Source: Streptomyces sp. col6
Lineage (GTDB): Bacteria > Actinomycetota > Actinomycetes > Streptomycetales > Streptomycetaceae
DNA length: 64,000 nucleotides
Reading direction: 5' to 3'
Assembly: GCF_008042035.1 (NCBI RefSeq)
Contig: NZ_RDBL01000002.1
Span: 202,186-266,185, forward strand
Of this stretch, positions 42,869 through 51,216 are shown piece by piece (position 1 is the first letter of the stretch; each line of letters starts with the position of its first letter). The position numbers and the translations under genes were made by a program. Below the pieces are notes generated by a model. That model made no database searches. It saw only the letters and a list, made by a program, of their open reading frames with translations, and had not been told where the DNA came from.

Positions 42869-44296
42869 ATGGACGAAGAGACCAGGTACGAGGCGGTGAG
42901 CAGCCGCGACGCCCGTTTCGACGGCGAGTTCTTCTTCGCCGTCGAGACGACCGGCATCTACTGCCGGCCGAGCTGCCCCGCCGTCACCCCGAAGCGGAAG
43001 AACGTCCGCTTCTACCCGACCGCGGCGGCCGCCCAGGGCAACGGCTTCCGGGCCTGCCGCCGCTGCCGCCCGGACGCCGTCCCCGGCTCCGCCGAGTGGA
43101 ACGTCCGGGCCGATGTGGTCGGGCGCGCCATGCGGATGATCGGCGACGGCGTGGTGGACCGGGAGGGCGTCCCCGGGCTCGCCGGACGGCTCGGTTACAG
43201 CGCCCGCCAGGTGCAGCGCCAGCTCAACGCCGAACTGGGTGCCGGACCCGTCGCCCTCGCCCGTGCCCAGCGCGCGCACACCGCCCGGATCCTGCTGCAG
43301 ACCACCGCCCTGCCCGTCACCGAGATCGCCTTCGCGGCCGGGTTCGCGAGCGTGCGCCAGTTCAACGACACCGTCCGCCAGATCTACGCCCGCACCCCGA
43401 GCGCCCTGCGCGCCGAAGCCGGAACGGGGCTGGGCGCCGCCGTCCGCGAGGCGCGCACCACCGGCATCCCGCTGCGCCTCGCCCACCGGGGACCGTACGC
43501 GGCCCGGGACGTCTTCGACCTGCTCGCCGCCGGTACGGTCGCCCGGGTCGAGGAGGTCAGCGGGGAGCCCGGCGGCCGTACCTACCGGCGCACGCTGCGC
43601 CTCCCGTACGGCACCGCGGTCGCCGCCGTGGACGAGCGGTCCGCCGGCGGCTGGCTGGACGCCCGCATCCACCTCACCGATCTGCGTGACCTGACCACGG
43701 CGGTGCAGCGGCTGCGCCGGCTCTTCGACCTGGACGCCGATCCGTACGCCGTCGACGAGCTGCTGGCCGCCGACCCGCGGCTCGCCCCGGACGTCGCGGC
43801 CCGGCCGGGTGTGCGCTCGCCGGGGGCCGCCGACGCCGAGGAGTTCGCCGTACGGGCGCTGGTGGGCGACGCGGCGGCGGGGGAACTCGTCGCGGAGTAC
43901 GGCAAGGCGCTCGACGTACCGTGCGGCGGGCTGACCCATGTCTTCCCGGACCCGGACGTGCTCGCCGATGCGCCCGGTGACCCGGCCCTGCGGGCACTCG
44001 CGAGCGCCCTCGCCGACGGCACCGTACGGCTGGACGCGGGCGCCGACCGGGACGAGGCGGAACAGGCGCTGCGCCGGCTGCCCGGCCTCGGCCCCGCCAC
44101 CGCCGCGCTGATCCGGATGCGCGCCCTGGGCGACCCGGACACGGACCCGTACGGGACCCCCGGCGCGTCGCGCTGGCGGCCCTGGCGCTCGTACGGGGTG
44201 CGCCGGGCGCGGCGGGAGGGTCAGCCCCAGACCAGCGCGCCCAGCCAGGCGCCCGTCACCAGCAGGCACGCGAACAGTTCGACGAGCACCGAGTAG
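42869..44296 (+). CDS. Ada metal-binding/HTH and AlkA-like fusion, catalytic segment apparently deleted
   Basis: 475 aa. Residues 1-75 form an Ada-type Zn domain (YCRPSCPA, FRACRRCRPDA). Then come an AraC-type HTH (about 80-185) and an AlkA-like N-terminal domain (about 190-290). The HhH domain has LPGLGPATAALIRMRALGDP. AlkA enzymes then carry a D-containing segment (DLGLR-like with the catalytic Asp) before RPWRSYA. Here only about 11 residues (DTDPYGTPGASR) separate GDP from WRPWRSYG. The C-terminus runs on into antisense of the DUF456 gene (76-nt overlap). A fused DNA-methyl glycosylase that may be inactive, or a regulator only. Start ATG 42869 after GTG. Confidence 0.78.
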   Translation: MDEETRYEAVSSRDARFDGEFFFAVETTGIYCRPSCPAVTPKRKNVRFYPTAAAAQGNGFRACRRCRPDAVPGSAEWNVRADVVGRAMRMIGDGVVDREGVPGLAGRLGYSARQVQRQLNAELGAGPVALARAQRAHTARILLQTTALPVTEIAFAAGFASVRQFNDTVRQIYARTPSALRAEAGTGLGAAVREARTTGIPLRLAHRGPYAARDVFDLLAAGTVARVEEVSGEPGGRTYRRTLRLPYGTAVAAVDERSAGGWLDARIHLTDLRDLTTAVQRLRRLFDLDADPYAVDELLAADPRLAPDVAARPGVRSPGAADAEEFAVRALVGDAAAGELVAEYGKALDVPCGGLTHVFPDPDVLADAPGDPALRALASALADGTVRLDAGADRDEAEQALRRLPGLGPATAALIRMRALGDPDTDPYGTPGASRWRPWRSYGVRRARREGQPQTSAPSQAPVTSRHANSSTSTE

Positions 44297-44703
44297 CCGG
44301 TCGCCCGCATCACGGAGCGGACCGACGCCCAGCCCGCGCCCCGGCTGCCGAGGCGCAGCCGTTCGGCCCCGTAGATCACCCCGACGTAGCCGGCGACCGC
44401 GCCGACGACGGGCACGACGAAGAAGCCGGCGATCGCGCCGATCCCGCCCAGCATCAGCGTGCGGCGCGGGGCCCCCGACTCGCGGGGCCGGCGCGGCGGC
44501 AGGAGGGGTTTGAGCGCCTGGTTCAGCAGGAGCAGCGCGGTGGCCCCGATCAGCACGACCCAGGCGGCCGGGGTCATGTCGGTGAGTGCCCACCACAGGA
44601 CGGCGGCCCAGACGATCGCCTGCCCCGGTACGCCCGGCACCAGGACACCGATCAGCCCGAGCAGCATGACCAGGCCGACGGCGACGAGCTGCCACACACT
44701 CAT
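44221..44703 (-). CDS. DUF456 membrane protein
   Basis: A 160-aa protein with four to five hydrophobic segments (LVAVGLVMLLGLIGVLVPGVPGQ, then GGIGAIAGFFVVPVVGAVAGYVGVIYGAE). It belongs to the small DUF456 family of unknown function. It is convergent with the Ada/AlkA-like gene and overlaps it by 76 nt. Confidence 0.88.
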   Translation of the reverse strand: MSVWQLVAVGLVMLLGLIGVLVPGVPGQAIVWAAVLWWALTDMTPAAWVVLIGATALLLLNQALKPLLPPRRPRESGAPRRTLMLGGIGAIAGFFVVPVVGAVAGYVGVIYGAERLRLGSRGAGWASVRSVMRATGYSVLVELFACLLVTGAWLGALVWG

Positions 44704-44784
44704 CTGTCCAGCGTGCCGGAGTCCGGCGCGTCCCGCCCGTTCGCATGCCCGCCCCGGGCGGCCGTCGGCGCAGCTCAGGGGGTG

Positions 44785-45786
44785 TTACGGGAGGGAGCGG
44801 GCCCGGGGTTCGCGGGCCACCCAGCCCCGCTCGTAGGCGTGCCAGCCGAGCTGGAGCCGCGTCGAGACACCGGTGAGCTCCATCAGGCCCTTGACCCGGC
44901 GCTGCACGGTCCGCAGCCCCAGTTCCAGCTGCTTGGCCACGCTCGCGTCGGTCAGCCCGGCCAGCAGCAGCGAGAGGATCTCCAGATCCGTCGGGTCCGG
45001 CCCGCCGGGATCCTCCAGGACCGTGCCGCTCTCCCCGAGCCGCAACGGCATCGCCTCGCGCCACACCGCCTCGAAGAGCCCCATCAGTGACTCCAGCAGG
45101 CCCGAGGCGTGCACGACCAGCGCGGCGGGCTCCGCGCCCCGGCCGGTCAGCGGCACCATGGCCAGCGCCCCGTCGGCGATCACCAGCTTCGTCGGGACGC
45201 GGGGGACGACCCGGCACTGCTCGTCGCGGCTGAGCGCCGCCGACAGCTCCAGGATTCCGGACTCCAGGCCCAGCACCTCGCGCTCGATGACCACCCGGAA
45301 CGAGACGCCGCGCGTGGCCGCCTCCTCCTCGGACTCGTTCTCCAGGCCGCTGACCGCGATCGGCTTCCCGGTGACCAGCGCGCACACCTCGCTCGTCGCC
45401 CCCAGCTGGAGCTGGTGGAAGCGGTGCGCGACCGCGCTCGCCCCGGTGACCACCTCGACCAGGTCGTGCACGGCCGGTTCGGCGGAGTCCGCGCGGTACT
45501 CCTCGGCCAGCAGCACCGCCGCCAGCTCCGCCTGCTCCAGCTGATGGCGCTGCTGGGTGAGCAGGGCCCCCAGCGCCACCCCGGGCGGCGCCGCGACCCA
45601 CCGGCCCGTGCGGGCGGAGGACTGGGCGGCCAGGCCGTGCTGCTCCAGCCGGCGCAGCGCGCGTTCGGTGTCCTGTTCGGGAAGGGCCAGCCGGTGCGAG
45701 AGATCGGACAGTTCGGCGGCCCCCAGCGCCACGAGTGCGCGGTAGGCCGACTCCTGCCTCTCGTCGAGACCTATGGCTCCCAGCAT
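44785..45786 (-). CDS. TrmB/LuxR-type transcriptional regulator
   Basis: 333 aa. A TrmB-like N-terminal wHTH (LGLDERQESAYRALVALGAAELSDLSHRLALPEQD) is followed by a central ligand-like domain. A LuxR-type HTH is at the C-terminus (PTDLEILSLLLAGLTDASVAKQLELGLRTVQRRVKGLMELTGV). Start 45786 is selected because of a GGAGGG ribosome-binding site 8 nt upstream; 45819 is the alternative. It is autoregulated perhaps through the palindrome at 45831-45856. The target is unknown. Confidence 0.85.
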   Translation of the reverse strand: MLGAIGLDERQESAYRALVALGAAELSDLSHRLALPEQDTERALRRLEQHGLAAQSSARTGRWVAAPPGVALGALLTQQRHQLEQAELAAVLLAEEYRADSAEPAVHDLVEVVTGASAVAHRFHQLQLGATSEVCALVTGKPIAVSGLENESEEEAATRGVSFRVVIEREVLGLESGILELSAALSRDEQCRVVPRVPTKLVIADGALAMVPLTGRGAEPAALVVHASGLLESLMGLFEAVWREAMPLRLGESGTVLEDPGGPDPTDLEILSLLLAGLTDASVAKQLELGLRTVQRRVKGLMELTGVSTRLQLGWHAYERGWVAREPRARSLP

Positions 45787-45830
45787 CCCCGATCCCTCCC
45801 CGGAGCAGTGCGTACGCATGTCGGCGCATC

Positions 45831-45856
45831 CGCCGTGGCGAGAAGTCGCCACGGCG
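45831..45856. promoter_or_regulatory. Perfect 11-bp palindrome upstream of the TrmB/LuxR-like regulator
   Basis: CGCCGTGGCGA and its complement flank GAAG. A third half-site TCGCCACGG follows at 45862-45870. It lies 45 nt before the regulator start, so it is a likely autoregulatory operator. Confidence 0.55.
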
Positions 45857-45972
45857 TAATCTCGCCACGGCACATCATCGCCGTACGGTGCGCCACTCTG
45901 CCAATGTGTCGGCACAGCCGATGCGAGGGCGCTGCCGCACAGGCCACCGGCCTGACGCCGGTTCAACGGACC

Positions 45973-46025
45973 GGTCCGCCGGGCTCCCTTCCCGTGGGGG
46001 GTGGGGGTGCCCGGCGGACCTTTTT
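45973..46025 (+). terminator. Intrinsic terminator with T-run upstream of the PP2C-like gene
   Basis: GGTCCGCCGGGC pairs with GCCCGGCGGACC (12 bp) and is followed by TTTTT at 46021-46025. True T-runs are rare in this window. It lies just 45 nt before the next gene, with no + strand gene upstream. It may end a short RNA or act as an attenuator. Confidence 0.65.
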
Positions 46026-46070
46026 CGGGATGCCCGTTTTCGTACGCCCCCGGCGGTCGACAATAAGGAC

Positions 46071-47600
46071 ATGAGTCAGCAGGGGGAGAGGCCGGCGGCC
46101 CACGAGGACGACTGGTGGCGCAGGCTGTACGACGAATCCGCCCCGGACGCCGGGGCGAGCCCGGCGGCCGACAGTCTCGACGACCGCTTCGACTCGGCGT
46201 CCGGCACGGTGGCGTCCGGGAACGGGGCGGGGTACGGGACCCGGGCGATACCGGAGGCGCGGGAGGCGGACACCGGGCCGGACGCCGTGGCTCCTGCCCC
46301 GGAGAAGGCCGTCACCCGCACGCCGGGGGAGGCTCCGGCCCGTGCCGTGGCGGGGGCTCCGTGGGGAAGCCCGCCCGGCGCGGTCGTCCCCGCTCCGTGG
46401 GAGGCGCCGGCCGGCGGGCCGGTTCAGCCACGTACGTTTCCGGGGCCGGTTCCCGAGCCTCCGCCGCCGGACCCCGAGCCGGCCGTCGTGGCCGATCCGC
46501 GCCTCGACGGGGAGGCACCGGACGTGCCCCCGCTGCCCAGGCGCCCCGTCGCCGACCGGCCGGCGGCGGACGGTCGGGGCGCCGGCGAACAGCCCACGGA
46601 GACCGCCGCCGCACCCCGGCCCCCGGTCGCGTACGTGGGCGCCCGGCCGCCCACCTACGACGCCGAGCCCACGGCGCTGCCCGCCACCGACCCGTACGAG
46701 CTGGACCGCCTCGTCCCGGACACAGTGCTGGACGGTGCCACCTACGGGACGTACACCCTGCGCGCCGCGTCGGTGCGCGGGGACTCCGCCCGGTTCCGGG
46801 GCGAACCGCGCCGCGACGCGCTGCTGACGGCACGTTTCGGCAGCGGGGAGAGCGCGCTCGTCCTTGTGGCCGTCTCGTGCGCGTCCCGGGGAGCGGAAGG
46901 GGCGCACACGGCATCGGCGGACGCCTGCCACTGGATCGGCGAGGCCGTCGGACGCAGCCACGCCCGGCTCTCCGACGACATAAGGGCGGGCCGGCGCGCC
47001 GACCTCAAGTCCGGACTGCACCGGCTCACCGACCGCGCCTTCGGCAAGCTGCGCGCCCGCGCCGCCCAGCTCGGCGTCGAACCGGACGCGTACACCGCGA
47101 GCCTGCGCTGCCTGCTGCTGTCCGCCGACCCCGACTGCCGTACCCGGGTCTTCTTCGGCATCGGCGGCGGCGGTCTCTTCCGGCTCCGCGACGGCAGCTG
47201 GCACGACCTCGAACCCGCGCTTCCCCCGCAGGCCGCGCTGAGCGGGGAGCCGGTGGTCGGCTTCGGCTCCTCCGCGCCCGAGAGCGGGCCCGACGGCGAC
47301 CGGCTGACCATGGACCTGGACATCGTCACCGGACCCGCTCCGTACGTCGAGGACCCGCTCCCGCCGCCTGCGGAACCGTTCCGCTTCCGGGCCTCCGTCG
47401 CCCGGCCGGGGGACACGCTGCTGCTCTGCGGTGCGGGTCTCGCCGAGCCGCTGCGCGGGGAACCGGAGCTGGCCGGCGAGCTGGCCGAACGCTGGTCGCC
47501 GGTGGCGGCGCCGGGGCTCGGGGCGTTCCTCGCGGACACCCAGATCAGGGTGAAGGGGTACGCCGACGACCGGACGGCGGTCGGCGTCTGGGAGGCGTAA
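46071..47600 (+). CDS. PP2C-like protein phosphatase-domain protein
   Basis: 509 aa. Residues 1-220 are Pro/Ala-rich and probably disordered. Residues about 225-505 form a PP2C-like domain (ALVLVAVSCASRGAEGAHTASADACHWIGEAV). Key PP2C metal Asp residues are not clear, so activity is uncertain. Similar proteins are found beside kinase or type VII loci in other streptomycetes, but not here. ATG 46071. The gene is preceded by the terminator at 45973-46025. Confidence 0.75.
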   Translation: MSQQGERPAAHEDDWWRRLYDESAPDAGASPAADSLDDRFDSASGTVASGNGAGYGTRAIPEAREADTGPDAVAPAPEKAVTRTPGEAPARAVAGAPWGSPPGAVVPAPWEAPAGGPVQPRTFPGPVPEPPPPDPEPAVVADPRLDGEAPDVPPLPRRPVADRPAADGRGAGEQPTETAAAPRPPVAYVGARPPTYDAEPTALPATDPYELDRLVPDTVLDGATYGTYTLRAASVRGDSARFRGEPRRDALLTARFGSGESALVLVAVSCASRGAEGAHTASADACHWIGEAVGRSHARLSDDIRAGRRADLKSGLHRLTDRAFGKLRARAAQLGVEPDAYTASLRCLLLSADPDCRTRVFFGIGGGGLFRLRDGSWHDLEPALPPQAALSGEPVVGFGSSAPESGPDGDRLTMDLDIVTGPAPYVEDPLPPPAEPFRFRASVARPGDTLLLCGAGLAEPLRGEPELAGELAERWSPVAAPGLGAFLADTQIRVKGYADDRTAVGVWEA

Positions 47601-47714
47601 CGGCGCACGCCATGGGTTGATGGACTCCGGACACCCGTCCGGGCCGGGGTTTGGCACTCCGCGTCCCGGACAGCCGAACGTGCACGGAGCCCAGGCAGAG
47701 GGAGTGCGTCACCC

Positions 47715-49457
47715 ATGGCCAAGCAGAACGTGTCGGAGCAGTTCGTCGACATCCTCGCGCGGGCGGGCGTCAAGCGCCTGTACGGGGTCGTCGGTGACAG
47801 CCTCAACCCGGTCGTCGACGCCGTGCGGCGGCACGCGGACCTGGAGTGGATCCAGGTCAGGCACGAGGAGACGGCGGCGTTCGCGGCCGGCGCGGAGGCG
47901 CAGATCACCGGGGACCTGGCGGCCTGCGCCGGGTCGTGCGGTCCGGGCAACCTGCATCTCATCAACGGCCTGTACGACGCCCACCGCTCGATGGCGCCGG
48001 TGCTCGCGCTCGCCTCGCACATCCCGTCGAGCGAGATCGGCCTCAACTACTTCCAGGCGACCCACCCCGAGCTGCTCTTCCAGGAGTGCAGCCACTACAA
48101 CGAGATGATCTCCAACCCGCAGCAGATGCCCCGGCTGCTCCAGACCGCCATCCAGCACGCGGTCGGCCAGGGCGGGGTCAGCGTCGTCACGATGCCGGGC
48201 GACGTCGCCGGTCAGCCCGCCCCGGAGCGGTCCGCCGAACACGCCCTGGTCACCTCGCGGCCCACCGTGCGGCCCGGCGACGGCGAGATCGAGAAGCTCT
48301 GCCGGATGGTCGACGAGGCCAAACGGGTGACGCTGTTCTGCGGCAGCGGCACGGCGGGCGCGCACGCCGAGGTCATGGAGTTCGCCGAGCGGGTCAAGGC
48401 TCCGGTCGGGCATGCCCTGCGCGGCAAGGAGTGGATCCAGTACGACAACCCGTTCGACGTCGGCATGAGCGGGCTGCTCGGCTACGGCGCCGCCTACGAG
48501 GCCACCCACGAGTGCGATCTGCTGATCCTGCTCGGCACGGACTTCCCGTACAACGCCTTCCTGCCCGACGACGTGAAGATCGTGCAGGTCGACGTGCGGC
48601 CCGAGCACCTGGGCCGGCGCACCAAGCTGGACCTGGCCGTCTGGGGCGACGTGCGCGAGACCCTGCGCTGTCTCACGCCCCGGGTGAAGGCGAAGAGCGA
48701 CCGCAAGTTCCTCGACCGGATGCTCAAGAAGCACACCGACGCGCTGGAGGGCGTGGTCAGGGCGTACACCCGCAAGGTCGAGAAGCACGTGCCGATCCAC
48801 CCCGAGTACGTGGCCTCGGTGCTGGACGAACTGGCCGACGAAGACGCCGTGTTCACCGTCGACACCGGCATGAACAACGTCTGGGCGGCGCGCTATCTGA
48901 CGCCCAACGGGAAGCGGCGGGTGATCGGTTCGTTCAGCCACGGTTCGATGGCGAACGCGCTGCCGCAGGCCATCGGCGCGCAGTTCACCGACCGCAACCG
49001 GCAGGTCGTCTCCATGTCGGGCGACGGCGGATTCACCATGCTGATGGGTGACTTCCTGACCCTCGTCCAGTACAACCTGCCGGTCAAGGTCGTCCTGTTC
49101 AACAACTCCGCGCTGGGCATGGTCGAACTGGAGATGCTGGTCGGCGGGCTGCCGTCCTTCGGAACGACCAACAAGAACCCCGACTTCGCCGCCGTGGCGC
49201 GCGCGTCGGGGGCGTACGGCGTCCGCGTCGAGAAGCCCAAGGAGCTGACGAGCGCCCTGAAGGACGCGTTCAAGCACAAGGGGCCGGCCCTCGTCGACGT
49301 GGTCACCGACCCCAACGCGCTCTCCATCCCGCCGAAGATCAGCGCGGACATGGTGACCGGCTTCGCTCTCTCCGCCAGCAAGATCGTGCTCGACGGCGGA
49401 GTGGGCCGGATGCTGCAGATGGCCCGCTCCAACCTCCGTAACGTGCCGCGTCCCTAG
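47715..49457 (+). CDS. poxB: Pyruvate dehydrogenase (quinone), PoxB-type
   Basis: A 580-aa thiamine-diphosphate enzyme converting pyruvate to acetate and CO2, with electrons to quinone via FAD. A Glu of the TPP site is in RHEETAAFAAGA, and the TPP/Mg motif is GDGGFTMLMGDFLTLVQYNLPVKVVLFNN near 435. The central FAD domain has GTAGAHAEVMEF and LLILLGTDFPYNAF. The stop codon TAG at 49455-49457 is part of the palindromic element. Confidence 0.9.
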   Translation: MAKQNVSEQFVDILARAGVKRLYGVVGDSLNPVVDAVRRHADLEWIQVRHEETAAFAAGAEAQITGDLAACAGSCGPGNLHLINGLYDAHRSMAPVLALASHIPSSEIGLNYFQATHPELLFQECSHYNEMISNPQQMPRLLQTAIQHAVGQGGVSVVTMPGDVAGQPAPERSAEHALVTSRPTVRPGDGEIEKLCRMVDEAKRVTLFCGSGTAGAHAEVMEFAERVKAPVGHALRGKEWIQYDNPFDVGMSGLLGYGAAYEATHECDLLILLGTDFPYNAFLPDDVKIVQVDVRPEHLGRRTKLDLAVWGDVRETLRCLTPRVKAKSDRKFLDRMLKKHTDALEGVVRAYTRKVEKHVPIHPEYVASVLDELADEDAVFTVDTGMNNVWAARYLTPNGKRRVIGSFSHGSMANALPQAIGAQFTDRNRQVVSMSGDGGFTMLMGDFLTLVQYNLPVKVVLFNNSALGMVELEMLVGGLPSFGTTNKNPDFAAVARASGAYGVRVEKPKELTSALKDAFKHKGPALVDVVTDPNALSIPPKISADMVTGFALSASKIVLDGGVGRMLQMARSNLRNVPRP

Positions 49458-49631
49458 GGCCTGTCTTCAAGCTCCCCTCTGCCGTGCGACGCCTGGCACG
49501 CACTCTCGCCGCACCGGCCGAGATCCCAAGTACGTCCAGTACGAGGGATCGCGGCCGGCACGCCGAGAGCACGCACCAGACGCCGCACGGCCGCCCTCCG
49601 GGCGACGAGGGGAGCTTGAAGACAGGCCCTA
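49455..49631. repeat. 177-bp near-perfect palindromic element (MITE-like), supplies two stop codons
   Basis: Perfect 25-bp terminal inverted repeats (49455-49479 and 49607-49631) begin TAGGGCCTGTCTTC. Inner arms (CCGTGCG...ACTCTCG and its near complement), and GATCCC/GGATC near the centre with GTAC copies, extend the pairing. The first bases TAG are the stop of poxB. The last bases, read on the minus strand, are the TAG stop of the Imm49 protein. It has no ORF and resembles non-autonomous repeats scattered in Streptomyces genomes. It may also act as a bidirectional terminator. Confidence 0.8.
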
Positions 49632-51122
49632 AGCCGCGGGCATGACCTCCACCCGCTGTCCGTCCAGCAGGTACCCGGGCAGGAACGGCCGTTTCGTGGT
49701 GACCGGGAAGCCCTGGTCGTAGGCGAGGCAGGCCAGGGCCAGCGGGCCGAGCGCCACCCGGGCGCGCGGCGCCGTCGAGTCGCCCCAGTAGGAGCCGTGA
49801 TGGGCGACGGCCTCGTCGAGTGCCTCGGTGAAGGCATCGTGGTCGCGGGTGAACAGCCGGTGGAACAGGGCCGCCGGCTGGTAGTCGACGAGATTCACGA
49901 AGTCCTTGGGCGCCCGGGTCAGGGCCTCGGGCGCCGACGTCTGCATGGTGGCGACCAGCTTCTCCACGACCTCGTCACCCGGCCGCTCGCACCAGTAGCT
50001 CTGCAGCGTGTCGATCCAGTGGAGCACGTACGGGTCGACGCCCTCGTCCGCGCGCAGCACCTCCAGCGGGACCCGGCAGAGGCGGGCGGACCGCTGCCGG
50101 TCGCGGCAGACGAGGCTCAGATAGAAGGCGTCGAGCCAGGCGCGGGCGTCCGCAGGCGGCGCGGCGGGCATCGCGGGCAGCTCCCCCTCGGTCTCCTCGC
50201 CGAGGTAGTACTTCTGGGCCTGCGCACCGGTGAAGAGCGCGGTGCCCAGCTGGAGCGCGGTGGCCCAGGCGTTCCAGCCCTCGACGCGCGCCAGCTCCGG
50301 GTCGGTGGCGCAGTGGGCGTGGCTCAGCGCGACGGCCGGGGCGAAGGCCTCTTCGAGCCCGGCGGGCGCGTGGGCGAGGGCGCCGGCCGTGGCGCGCGTC
50401 AGCGCGTCGATGTCGGGGGCCGCCCCGCTGCCGGGAAGCCGCCCCGCCCGGTCCAGACCGGCCAGGCCCTTCATGAGCCCGAGCAGTTCGGACGGCGGCC
50501 GGAGGGAGAACGTACGACTGTCCTCGTCGATGACCGTGAGCGAGGTCAGTCCGCCCCCGTGCCACCAGTAGACCTGGGGGGAGAGCCGGCCGGGCCCGTC
50601 CTCGTAGGCGCCGAGCGCGTAGGCGGCGAGGTCGTTGACCGCGTCGACGACGGAACCGTCGGTGATCGGGTGGAACGCCAGCAGATGGCGGGTGGGCACG
50701 ACGACCAGGGCGCCCGCCTCCGGCAGCGGCCGCCCGGTGACCCGGCGGGACAGCTCGGACAGGAACAGCGCGTTGCTCGCAACGAAGTGGGAGTCGCCGT
50801 ACACCGAGTGCAGCGTCGCCCGGCCGTCGATGTCGACCAGCTCGTGCTCGACGGGCGTGCGCATCAGGTTCGCGTACGCCGCCTCGCCGAGCTTCTCCAC
50901 GCCGACGCGTTCGACATCGGGGTCGGTGAGGATGCGCACGGACGTGGGGGCGTCCAGGGCGTAGCCGAAGACGAGGCCGTCGGCGACCACGCGGGCGTAG
51001 CGCATGGCCCCGGCGATCTCCGGCGTCAGCGAGCCGGTGGGCAGCAGCCGTGCGTGCGTGCCGCGCAGCAGTTCGTCGATGGTGGGGGTGTGGCCGGGGG
51101 CGCCAGCGTCGTCGTGGTTCAC
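49629..51122 (-). CDS. Imm49-domain protein with an N-terminal unknown domain
   Basis: 497 aa. Residues about 1-230 form a domain I do not recognise, perhaps similar to DUF1444. Residues about 265-480 match the immunity-49 family (DARAWLDAFYLSLVCRDRQRSARLCRVPL, VDPYVLHWIDTLQSYW, DFVNLVDYQPAALFHR). Imm49 proteins are normally about 240 aa and predicted to protect against polymorphic toxins; a two-domain form is unusual. No toxin gene is adjacent. It is cytosolic. The stop codon comes from the repeat at 49455-49631. Confidence 0.78.
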   Translation of the reverse strand: MNHDDAGAPGHTPTIDELLRGTHARLLPTGSLTPEIAGAMRYARVVADGLVFGYALDAPTSVRILTDPDVERVGVEKLGEAAYANLMRTPVEHELVDIDGRATLHSVYGDSHFVASNALFLSELSRRVTGRPLPEAGALVVVPTRHLLAFHPITDGSVVDAVNDLAAYALGAYEDGPGRLSPQVYWWHGGGLTSLTVIDEDSRTFSLRPPSELLGLMKGLAGLDRAGRLPGSGAAPDIDALTRATAGALAHAPAGLEEAFAPAVALSHAHCATDPELARVEGWNAWATALQLGTALFTGAQAQKYYLGEETEGELPAMPAAPPADARAWLDAFYLSLVCRDRQRSARLCRVPLEVLRADEGVDPYVLHWIDTLQSYWCERPGDEVVEKLVATMQTSAPEALTRAPKDFVNLVDYQPAALFHRLFTRDHDAFTEALDEAVAHHGSYWGDSTAPRARVALGPLALACLAYDQGFPVTTKRPFLPGYLLDGQRVEVMPAA

Positions 51123-51200
51123 CCGTCGACCCTACAAACCGGCGCTGACAGAGAGTCATGAGGGGGCGTGCGACGACCTCTTGGCACCCTCAGAGCCATG

Positions 51201-51216
51201 TGACATATTACTGACG
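51201..51216 (+). promoter_or_regulatory. Shared motif copy 1 at the hydroxyproline operon start
   Basis: TGACATATTACTGACG touches the GTG start at 51216. It matches copy 3 (57045) at 13 of 16 bases. TATTAC could be the -10 of a leaderless mRNA. Confidence 0.5.

Noticed and set aside
41420..45868. Very long antisense open frame (over 1400 codons) across rsgA, Ada/AlkA and the regulator
   Set aside because: It is a by-product of high G+C. The opposite-strand genes have clear family motifs, while this frame is Arg/Gly-rich without recognisable domains.
45735..46070. In-frame upstream extension of the PP2C-like gene
   Set aside because: It would run through the T-run terminator hairpin and has no ribosome-binding site; ATG 46071 is more plausible.
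47715..49457. Acetolactate synthase as an alternative for the TPP enzyme
   Set aside because: The overall sequence, including YNEMISNPQQMPRL and the quinone-linked type of C-terminal region, fits pyruvate dehydrogenase/PoxB better, and no small regulatory subunit gene follows.
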